A stretch of DNA of 26,798 nucleotides, taken from NCBI GenBank assembly GCA_052144935.1, contig JBKQPR010000242.1, forward strand, positions 1-26,798, written 5' to 3'. Of the stretch, positions 7,589 to 14,321 are shown one piece after another; position 1 is the first letter of the stretch; the number at the start of each line of letters is the position of its first letter. The translations under genes and the position numbers were made by a program. The notes beneath the pieces were generated by a model, which saw only the letters and a list, made by a program, of their open reading frames with translations, did no database searches and had not been told where the DNA came from. The stretch comes from JOPF133 sp052144935 (lineage in GTDB: Bacteria > Acidobacteriota > Terriglobia > Bryobacterales > Bryobacteraceae).

Positions 7589-10585
7589 TCAAAACGTCTG
7601 TCCGATCGAAAAGAAAAATTGAAAATGGCTCACGTTCTGCACCGTACACTGGTAGGGAACCCCGGGCGGCGGTGGGCAAGGGGTGGGTCCGGCGTTGACC
7701 AATTCCTGCTCCGTCCCCTTGAATCCGAAAAAGTACGGCGGGTTGATGCTGTAGCCCAAATCGACGCGCAGCGGGCCGACCGGCGTGCGATACCGCACCC
7801 CGAAGCCCACCGCGTGAACCATGTAGTCGAAATCCTGCAAGTTCCGCTGCTTGACGCGGAACGAAATGTCGTCCACGCTCGAATAAATATTGCCCATATC
7901 GTGGTACAGCACCCCGCCGATATTGTCTCCAATCAGCGGAAAGCGCAGCTCCGTCTGGTTGAACAACAGCGCATTCCCGCCTAACGGGAAGCCCGTGGTG
8001 CCGTCGCGCGGCCCCGCCTGGTCCTCCGGAAAGCCGCGGTGCGAAGTGCCGCCGCCCCCGAAGAACCGCTCCGCCAGCGGAATGGCCTCCTCCGGGTCGC
8101 CGCTGTAGTGGAAAGCCGAGATGTCGCCGAACTCCGTGCTGCGCGCCAGCACCACCTTCCTGCCGATCGGGTAGTAACTGGCGTTGCGCGCAAGGAATCT
8201 GACGAAGTCGAAATGCGACCCCAGGAAATGTTCCGCCATTCCCAAATCCACGGTCGTATAAATGCCCTTGTGCGGGTCTACCGGATCGTCGCGCCGGTCA
8301 TGCACCATAGTGATTGACGCCTCCCCCACCCGCACGGGTTGCGTAAGCAGCGGAATCAGGAACCGCGAGATTTTCACATCGCTTACGCTCACCCGCCGGT
8401 AGGCGAGACGGTAAAACACCGTCAGCGCCTTGTTGAAGCGCTGGGTAAGCTGCGCGGCCCCCTCCTCGCGCTTGTAATTGAAGGTGCGTATGTCGCGCGA
8501 TTCGTCGTACAACCCGGTGAACGATACCGTGAGATTGTCGTGCTCCCGGAAGCGCGGCCAACTGTAGTTCAGCAGGGCGCGCTGCTCCAGGGTGGAAACG
8601 CGCGTCCTTAAGCTCAGCGAGTGCCCCAGCCCCCACAAGTTATTGCGCGCCACATCCAGCGACACGCGCGGCGCGAATCCGGTCGCTCCGGCCGGCGCGT
8701 CCAGACACGTTTCGCAGCCGCCGATCCGCCCGAGCTCCGCGCCAACCCCAAGATCCATGGAATACCGCCGGGCCTCATCCAGGTTATAGATCACGTACTT
8801 TTCATCGGTATCGCCATCCGGGTCCTGAATCGCCGCGTCCACCTTGGCGAACACTCCCAGGTCATAGAGCTTCCGCTGCGTGTCCGTCATCTCGGTGGGC
8901 GACAGCGGATCGCCCGGATTCAGCGTCAGCGTGCGGTCGATCAGCCGGTTCTGGGTCACCGTGTTGCCGCTGTACACCACCTGCCGCACGAATTGCCTTT
9001 GGCCTTCGTGAATCGCGTAGTGCAGATCCATCCGGTTCGGCTCGTCCCCCGGCTTGGAACTCCACTCGAAGGTGGCTTTGGGGAAGCCGTTCGAAAAGTA
9101 CTGCGCCAGAATCGTATCGCGGTCCACGGCCACGTTGAACTCGCTGAACGGCTGCCCCCGGATGCTGCTCAGCCGCGAAAGGATGTCCTGCTGGTTCAGG
9201 TGCTCGATCCCCTCCACGGCCAAATTGCCGATGAGGTACTGCGGCCCTTCCTGGATCTCGATGAATACCGCCAGTTCTCCCGGCTTGCCGCCGTAATTGT
9301 CCTGGGTCCGGTCGGTCACCTTCACATCGCGGAAGCCGTTGGATTGATACAGATTCGAGATCGTATCCTCATCCCGCCGCAGCAGGTTTTCGCTGTACCG
9401 GCCGTGCGGGAATTCGAGGAAGGTGGCCGGCTGCAGGTACATCCGCTCGCGGATCGTCTCGCGGTTGAAGTAGTGGTTCCCCTCGATGAGGATGGCCGCC
9501 ACTTTATGCCGCCCTCCCAGCACCACCAGGTAGTCGATGGAGGCCTTGTCGTTGATCACGCGCTGCTCTTTGAACTCCACATCGGCGTCGAAGTAGCCCT
9601 CCGACTGGAAGTAATCGCGCAGATTGCGCGCTCCCTCCGCCAGCAGATCGTGATCCACGGCGTGCTCTTCGAATACCGGGACGTACCGCCGCAGCTTCCT
9701 CTCCGGGATCTTCGCCCCGATAGTGTGTACCTCAATGCGCGGCCCGGAGTCGATCCGCAGCGTGGGCAGGGCGCGGTTGGTTTCCGGGTCGTACTTCAGC
9801 GATTCGAGGGTAACCCGCGACTCCAGCCGGTCCTCGTTCTCGTAGAGCGAGCGCACGCTCCGCAAAGCCTGCTGGACCCGCGTCTGAGTCACCGGCTTCC
9901 AGGTGTGGATCAGCCAGCGGCGCAGGTGCGTGGCCTTCATCACGCGCTCGGTGTCCATCTTCAGGTCGCCCGTCAGCACAGGTGTGGTGAAGCGCGCACG
10001 CAGGCCGCTGGTCGTCTCGAAGCGAATCTTAACCTGCTGGTAGTCCTTGCCGGTATCCCAGTCGAGCACCGGATCGACGCGCGCCAGGTATAGTCCGTTC
10101 TGCTCCAGCAGGCGGTTTTGGTTATCGATGGCCCGCTGGACCCCGGCTTCGGTGTAGGGCTGCCCCAAGTCCAGGCCGGCGGTGTTTTCCAGTTGCCCGG
10201 CGCTGGGCGGATTGGAAATGTGCCCGCGCGCCGCAATGTCCCCGATGAACCAGGCGTTCTTGGTCAGGAACGTGATCGCCACGCCGTCTTTGTAGGGTTC
10301 CGCGTCCACCTGGATATCGGCATAGCGGCCGGTCGAGAACAGCCGGTCGATGGCGGCGCGCACATCCGCCATGCGCAGCGGCTGATTCATTTTCAAGGGC
10401 AGGATCTCGTGCAGCTCGGAGGCCTCCAGCGGCTGCTCCGCCGGTGAGAAGCGGATATTCAGAATCGGCTTCCCCTCATAATCGGCGTCCACGGCGTCGC
10501 GCGCCGCGAGGCCGGGCGGCCAAACCACCGCCACGGCGAGGATCATCGACGGGAACCATGCCAGCAGCGGCCGCACGCTCAACAT
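7589..10585 (-). CDS. Omp85-family outer-membrane assembly protein (BamA/TamA type)
   Basis: The 998-residue protein starts at ATG 10585 (MLSVRPLLAWFPSMILAVAV), a signal peptide ending near GLAA. Several POTRA repeats follow through about residue 580 (for example NIRFSPAEQPLEASELHEIL, VEGIEHLNQQDILSRLSSIR and VVYSGNTVTQNRLIDR.L.L..GDPLS). A 16-strand barrel region comes next, with FFGGGGTSHRGFPED carrying the conserved loop-6 RGF motif (Arg850). The protein ends FQFFFSIGQTF with a C-terminal Phe. Such proteins fold barrels into the outer membrane. TamB two genes downstream favours a TamA-like role, but the length and number of POTRA domains leave BamA possible. The frame is open 19 codons further upstream; ATG 10585 is chosen because it gives a clean signal peptide. 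Confidence 0.87.
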   Translation of the reverse strand: MLSVRPLLAWFPSMILAVAVVWPPGLAARDAVDADYEGKPILNIRFSPAEQPLEASELHEILPLKMNQPLRMADVRAAIDRLFSTGRYADIQVDAEPYKDGVAITFLTKNAWFIGDIAARGHISNPPSAGQLENTAGLDLGQPYTEAGVQRAIDNQNRLLEQNGLYLARVDPVLDWDTGKDYQQVKIRFETTSGLRARFTTPVLTGDLKMDTERVMKATHLRRWLIHTWKPVTQTRVQQALRSVRSLYENEDRLESRVTLESLKYDPETNRALPTLRIDSGPRIEVHTIGAKIPERKLRRYVPVFEEHAVDHDLLAEGARNLRDYFQSEGYFDADVEFKEQRVINDKASIDYLVVLGGRHKVAAILIEGNHYFNRETIRERMYLQPATFLEFPHGRYSENLLRRDEDTISNLYQSNGFRDVKVTDRTQDNYGGKPGELAVFIEIQEGPQYLIGNLAVEGIEHLNQQDILSRLSSIRGQPFSEFNVAVDRDTILAQYFSNGFPKATFEWSSKPGDEPNRMDLHYAIHEGQRQFVRQVVYSGNTVTQNRLIDRTLTLNPGDPLSPTEMTDTQRKLYDLGVFAKVDAAIQDPDGDTDEKYVIYNLDEARRYSMDLGVGAELGRIGGCETCLDAPAGATGFAPRVSLDVARNNLWGLGHSLSLRTRVSTLEQRALLNYSWPRFREHDNLTVSFTGLYDESRDIRTFNYKREEGAAQLTQRFNKALTVFYRLAYRRVSVSDVKISRFLIPLLTQPVRVGEASITMVHDRRDDPVDPHKGIYTTVDLGMAEHFLGSHFDFVRFLARNASYYPIGRKVVLARSTEFGDISAFHYSGDPEEAIPLAERFFGGGGTSHRGFPEDQAGPRDGTTGFPLGGNALLFNQTELRFPLIGDNIGGVLYHDMGNIYSSVDDISFRVKQRNLQDFDYMVHAVGFGVRYRTPVGPLRVDLGYSINPPYFFGFKGTEQELVNAGPTPCPPPPGVPYQCTVQNVSHFQFFFSIGQTF

Positions 10586-10743
10586 GATAGCGTAAGGCAA
10601 TCGGAGCACGTTTGGGGCCAGGCAGGCCACTCCCGAATGCACCTAACGTGCCCCGAATCGCGTCGCGCTGCCATGGAGGCGGGCCGGAGTCCACCACTGT
10701 GTGTCCGGCAGTGATAAGGTTCTGCCCTGGCTGCTCCCGGAAC
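10586..10743. other. Gap between the Omp85 and STAS genes
   Basis: These 158 bp are non-coding as far as I can see. They must hold the leader, and possibly a promoter, of the Omp85 gene on the minus strand. No convincing promoter, hairpin with a T-run, or repeat is visible. Confidence 0.5.
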
Positions 10744-11076
10744 CTATCCCGCCAGCGCCGCGTCCACGGTGGGATAGACCGGCAGAAGCTTGTCTACCCC
10801 GGTCATGGCGAGGATGCGCTGGATGCGCGGATTGGCGCCCGCCAGGCGCAATTCGCCGCCCGCCTTCTTGATCAGGGTGAGGCAGGAGATCAGTGCGCCC
10901 ACCCCCGAGCTGTCCGTATAGTCCAGCGCGGAAACGTCGAACACGAACTTGCGTCCGCCCTGCGCGGACAGGTCTTTCACCAGGCTCTCCAGGCGCTCGG
11001 TTTCCCGGCCGAAGACCAGCCGCCCGGTAATGGTCACCACCGCCGTGGAATCGACTTGCCGATGTTCTATGGGCAT
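10744..11076 (-). CDS. Stand-alone STAS-domain protein (anti-sigma factor antagonist type)
   Basis: This 110-residue protein starts at ATG 11076 (MPIEHRQVDSTAVVTITGRL) and is a single STAS domain. It has the DVSALDYTDSSGVGALISC core; Ser56 in D-S-S-G corresponds to the serine phosphorylated in SpoIIAA/RsbV-type antagonists. A typical final helix follows (GANPRIQRILAMTGVDKLLP). Such proteins bind and sequester anti-sigma kinases in partner-switching pathways. No kinase, phosphatase or sigma factor gene is in the window, so the partner is elsewhere. The gene starts 27 bp after the upstream barrel-protein stop, likely the same transcript. In-frame ATG 11094 gives six more residues, less like the family. 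Confidence 0.85.
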   Translation of the reverse strand: MPIEHRQVDSTAVVTITGRLVFGRETERLESLVKDLSAQGGRKFVFDVSALDYTDSSGVGALISCLTLIKKAGGELRLAGANPRIQRILAMTGVDKLLPVYPTVDAALAG

Positions 11077-11103
11077 TTGTTTCAGGATACACAAAGACCG
11101 GTT

Positions 11104-12249
11104 CTAATCGGAGTACCAGCGGATGCCCACCATCCCGGAGTACAGCGTGCCTCGCATGAAATAGTCGGCCGTGGGGGTGGTCTTGAAGTGAAACGCCTTG
11201 ACCCCGGCTTTCAATTCCCAGTGGCCGAACCGCCAGTTGACCGAGGCGTCGCCATCCAAGGTGGTGCTGTGGTGCGGAATGGCGAAGGCGGTGGTATTGG
11301 TTTCGAAGCGGAGGCGCTTGGACTTCCAGTATTCCGTACCGATGCCGAACGTCGGCGTAATGTACGTCTTCGTCCCCGCCGTGGCGTAACTGATCGGATT
11401 CCCGCTCGAATCCAGGAGCGGATTGCCGTTAGAGTCGAACAGAGGCAGGGTCGGATTATCGAAGCCCGTGCGGACGACTATGTATTGCACCTGGTAGAGG
11501 GTCTTCAGCCGGAAGCGGCGGCTCTCCACCGGATACGGCCACGTCAGGTAATCGAAACTCATCTTGGCGTCTTGCAGGCGGTAGTTGGTGGAGAGCAGCG
11601 TGCCGTTGGGGTAGAGCAAGCCCCACAGGTACGTTTGGATGTTGGGCGTTTCGTCGCCGGCCGCCCGCGCTTCGAAGTAGGAAATCTTGAGCGCGTTGTG
11701 CAATCCCAACGCGATGCCGATATCCACGCCTTGCGAGAGCTTGGGATTGCCTTGCATGATCACCCGTGAGTAATACGAGTAATCCGAGTCATGGCCCTTG
11801 TCCATCGCCACTCCGCTCACCGGGAACCAACCGGTGAATCCAATCCAGATGCCCGTCTCGCCGGGCATGCGCACATCCGGCACCTTGGGCATCGGAGGAG
11901 GCAGGGGCCGGATATTGCTGGAGGTCTGCGGGGGTTGATCCTGCTGCGGTGGCGAAGGAACCGGCTGGGGCGGAGCGGCCTGCGCCGACGGAGCAGCCTG
12001 CGCCGGCGGAGCGGCCTGCGCCGGCAGAGCATCCTGCGCCGGCGGGGCGGCCTGCGGCGGCAGAGCGGCCTGCGTCTGCGGAGCATCCTGCGCCGGCGGA
12101 GCATCCTGCTGTGGCGGAGTGGTCTGCTGAGCCGCTCGGTCCGCGGAAGGCGTTGTGGGTAGAGGTGGCTGTTGCTGGGCCGCTCCCGGCGTCACCCAGC
12201 CGAACACTACCAGCGCTATGCACAACCAACCATTTTCGAAAGTCTTCAC
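11104..12249 (-). CDS. Exported proline/alanine/glutamine-rich outer-membrane barrel candidate
   Basis: The family is not recognised. From GTG 12249, with GAGG 6 bp upstream, the 381-residue protein has a hydrophobic leader (ENGWLCIALVVFGWVTPGAA). A low-complexity region (about residues 25-120) follows, built of hexapeptide repeats such as PPAQDA, LPAQAA and PSAQAA. The C-terminal 260 residues are rich in alternating aromatic strands (GIWIGFTGWFPVSG, ALKISYFEARA, YFMRGTLYSGMVGIRWYSD), which suggests an outer-membrane beta-barrel. The Pro-rich stretch could span the periplasm or bind the cell wall. An in-frame ATG at 12282 is also possible but gives a poorer leader. It heads the minus-strand cluster leading to STAS, Omp85 and TamB. 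Confidence 0.65.
   Translation of the reverse strand: MKTFENGWLCIALVVFGWVTPGAAQQQPPLPTTPSADRAAQQTTPPQQDAPPAQDAPQTQAALPPQAAPPAQDALPAQAAPPAQAAPSAQAAPPQPVPSPPQQDQPPQTSSNIRPLPPPMPKVPDVRMPGETGIWIGFTGWFPVSGVAMDKGHDSDYSYYSRVIMQGNPKLSQGVDIGIALGLHNALKISYFEARAAGDETPNIQTYLWGLLYPNGTLLSTNYRLQDAKMSFDYLTWPYPVESRRFRLKTLYQVQYIVVRTGFDNPTLPLFDSNGNPLLDSSGNPISYATAGTKTYITPTFGIGTEYWKSKRLRFETNTTAFAIPHHSTTLDGDASVNWRFGHWELKAGVKAFHFKTTPTADYFMRGTLYSGMVGIRWYSD
11975..12118 (+). repeat. Eight-unit 18-bp tandem repeat inside the barrel-protein gene
   Basis: Eight consecutive 18-bp units of the form GCGGCCTGCGCCGGCGGA lie end to end with a few substitutions each. On the minus strand they encode the hexapeptide [P/L][P/S]AQ[A/D]A. 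Unit length is a multiple of three, so copy-number change would keep the frame. Confidence 0.85.
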
Positions 12250-13223
12250 GTAAGCCTCATTCTTTTGAGTTCGGAGGCGCATCGGCCGCCGGCGGAATTA
12301 CCTGGTTGCGCCAGTCTGCCCCAACACCCAACACGTTTGCAGCCCTTCTTATTTTGCCAAAACACGGCGTGCCTGCGCACATTGAAGAAGCCCTGTAGAT
12401 TGTGGCGCTTTCGTCACAGGTGTGGATGCTGAGAAACTGTGGGGCAAGATGGGGCGGGCGCCCCCGGCATGTCCCCGCGCCCCTGGTCGCCCATCCGGTT
12501 GCGCCCCTCACCCGCTGCCGCGCATGGACGCGCCATAAGGCGCCCCCGGCCCGGCGCCGCGCATCCGCAAAGGCAGCGGTGGCGCTGGATCGGGGCGCGC
12601 GGCTGGATAGGGCCTCGATTTCCGCGTAGATCGGCCAGACCGGATCGAAGAGTGCCTCATGGGGGGAAATAGTCCTCCGCGTTTCCGGGGCCGGGCCCAC
12701 AGGTGAGGCTGCCTAAGGAATCGCCGGCCTATTTCCCCGGGGAAATAGGTGACGCGGAAATACGGCGCACGCCGTGCGGCCGATCTGCAATTCCTGAAGT
12801 GCCGCCGGCAGGTACGCACGGATCAGCCCCATCGGTCCAAGCGCCGCTTAGCCCATCGTTCGCCCCCGCCCACCATCCCTGTCTTCCCTTCCCGCGAGCT
12901 CGCCGGGTGAACTCGCGCCGCCGCACTGCCGATACAGCCCCTAATTTGTTGGCGACAGCGATCGCGGCGCGCCGAGGGCGGCGGTTGTCCGAGGCACCGC
13001 GCCGCAGCAGCGTGGATGAACGGAACCCAGCGTTAAATGGGGAGTAATCTCCGATGAGGAGATCCCGCCGCCCGTTCAAACAGTTTGACCCGCATTTCGG
13101 TTGATTCTGCTGCTTCCACCGCGACGCTACCTGTCCAAGCGGGTTCGCAAGGCCCGCAATAATGGCTTGCGGCCGCTAGATCGGCATGAGGGAAGCGTCG
13201 CGAATTGTCGTCGCCACGGACCC
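12250..13223. other. Gene-poor region of about 970 bp
   Basis: I see no gene that I can support on either strand. Frames are short, arginine- and proline-rich, and mutually overlapping, as expected from GC-rich non-coding DNA. Visible structure includes a 22-bp perfect palindrome (12728-12749), a related GGGGAAATAG at 12663-12672, and a small inverted repeat ATCTCC/GGAGAT at 13047-13063 downstream of hicB. A minus-strand stretch near 12960 reads AAIAVANKLG, vaguely like the end of IS110-family transposases, but nothing around it supports that. The region may be eroded mobile DNA. It also holds the leader of the barrel-protein gene. Confidence 0.5.
12728..12749. repeat. 22-bp perfect palindrome
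   Basis: The half-site CCTATTTCCCC is followed directly by its exact reverse complement with no spacer. GGGGAAATAG occurs again about 75 bp to the left. It could be an operator-like site or part of an eroded repeat; neither flanking gene is close enough to decide. Confidence 0.75.
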
Positions 13224-13658
13224 TCAGGCCGCGTCCCGGATCTCTACGGTCATTTGCTTGCCCAGAGCCGCCAAGGCGGCTTGAATTTTTTCTGCCTTCG
13301 AAGCATGCTCGGGATCGAGCATACGGCGGATCACTCGCTCGTGGACTCCCAGGCGCCGCGCCAACTCGGAGTTGCTGACCCGCTGGTCGCGCATCGCCAG
13401 ATAGAGCGCAAGTTTCGGCGCGAGCCAAAGCGGCACGGGCACTAGGCGATGACCGCGCTTCGCGGCTGAGGGTGCGGGAATCTCTTCCTTGCGCGACAAC
13501 CGGATTGAGAGATCCGATCCGAGAGCATCTATGGCTTCTTCCATTGCCTCGCGATCGTCTTTGCCATCGGTGGCAACCCGTGGGAGATCGACGAACTCGA
13601 CCAGAACACGGCCGTCGCTGCCGGCCTTGAATCTTGCGGGGTACGTAAAGGCGGACAT
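13224..13658 (-). CDS. hicB: HicB-family antitoxin with C-terminal helix-turn-helix
   Basis: The 144-residue protein starts at ATG 13658 (MSAFTYPARFKAGSDGRVLV), with GAGGTGAT placed just upstream. The N-terminal half is the HicB fold: YPARF......VLVEFVDLPRVATDGKDDREAMEEA. The C-terminal part (VSNSELARRLGVHERVIRRM and LDPEHASKAEKIQAALAALG) is a DNA-binding helix-turn-helix, as in HicB antitoxins that repress their own operon. It neutralises HicA, encoded immediately upstream. An alternative ATG at 13673 overlaps the hicA stop as ATGA and adds MRGDT, but the ribosome binding site favours 13658. The gene is intact, unlike the two other toxin-antitoxin loci in this window. Confidence 0.88.
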   Translation of the reverse strand: MSAFTYPARFKAGSDGRVLVEFVDLPRVATDGKDDREAMEEAIDALGSDLSIRLSRKEEIPAPSAAKRGHRLVPVPLWLAPKLALYLAMRDQRVSNSELARRLGVHERVIRRMLDPEHASKAEKIQAALAALGKQMTVEIRDAA

Positions 13659-13669
13659 GGTATCACCTC

Positions 13670-13882
13670 TCATAGGTCATGCGGATCGATCTTTAGATCC
13701 CGGTACATCTTCGCCAGTAGATCACGGCCGATTTCTTTCTTGCGGTCTTTAAGGGTGGTGAATTCTTCGCCGAAGTACAAGCGACTATGGCTACCCTTAC
13801 CTTTGTCGGCCACAAATTGGCAAGTGAGCTTCTGGCGGCGCGCCAACTTCTGGACCCGCCGCTCGAACTCCGCACCCTTCAC
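13670..13882 (-). CDS. hicA: HicA-family mRNA interferase toxin
   Basis: This 70-residue protein from GTG 13882 (MKGAEFERRVQKLARRQKLT) has the double-stranded-RNA-binding-like fold of HicA toxins. The catalytic His32 is in GKGSHSRLYFGEEFTTL, and the protein ends EIGRDLLAKMYRDLKIDPHD. HicA cleaves mRNA and is held inactive by HicB. The length is normal and no lesion is seen. The gene precedes hicB as usual, and its stop lies only 11 bp before the hicB start. The sequence KDRKKEIGRDLL replaces the more common heH..KElk.gTLrsIlrqagls ending, a known sub-type. Confidence 0.85.
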   Translation of the reverse strand: MKGAEFERRVQKLARRQKLTCQFVADKGKGSHSRLYFGEEFTTLKDRKKEIGRDLLAKMYRDLKIDPHDL

Positions 13883-14321
13883 GGCTTCATTCTCGGACAG
13901 ATGTGTCCGTACGTCAAGCGAAAATGATTGGGGCCCGCCACCGGCGGCACTGGAGCGCTCCGCGGGCGTTTGCGCCTTGGAAAGCGACGGAAGGCTGACT
14001 CAGCGATCGCGAAGTGTTGGCGGTTCCATCGGTTCGCGTTCGGACAGACGGCGCTTTCGCAGCCATGTGATCCCCAACCAGTGACGCATCCCGATTCCTT
14101 TCGCGAAATCCCCTTCTCACCCAAGAGCGCTCTCCTTCGAGGAAGTGGCCACCCGACAACCCAGCCTGGGCCGGAGACCGAGTCGCGGAAGATGTTCGTG
14201 CTTTAATTAACGCTTACGATCTTACCTAGAAGGCCCCCAGGCTAAAATTGGCGGCACCAGAATTTGTGCCGAATGGTCACCGGATGTAAAGTAACCGGCA
14301 GTGGGATCTCGGCCCGCCACC
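13883..14321. other. Intergenic region upstream of hicAB and downstream of the PQQ enzyme gene
   Basis: This stretch of about 440 bp has no supportable gene. It must contain the hicAB promoter near 13890-13960 on the minus strand; no clear box is visible. A weak hairpin at 14252-14271 may end the PQQ enzyme transcript. TTAATTAA at 14203-14210 is an AT-rich island in otherwise GC-rich DNA. Confidence 0.5.
14252..14271 (-). terminator. Possible intrinsic terminator of the PQQ enzyme gene
   Basis: CGGCAC and GTGCCG form a 6-bp stem with an 8-base loop, followed on the minus strand by CAATTTTA. It lies about 50 bp after the PQQ enzyme stop codon. The stem is short and the T-run weak. Confidence 0.3.

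Noticed and set aside
8621..10093. Plus-strand open frame of 490 codons
   Set aside because: Antisense to the well-supported Omp85 gene and without recognisable domains.
11950..12120. CRISPR-like periodicity
   Set aside because: Units are contiguous 18-mers without spacers and encode a hexapeptide repeat in frame.
12257..12700. Minus-strand open frame of 147 codons in the gene-poor region
   Set aside because: No recognisable motif, Arg/Ala/Pro-rich, and it overlaps the leader of the barrel-protein gene.
12900..13000. Possible IS110-family remnant (AAIAVANKLG on the minus strand)
   Set aside because: Only about ten residues resemble the family and the flanks do not continue the match.
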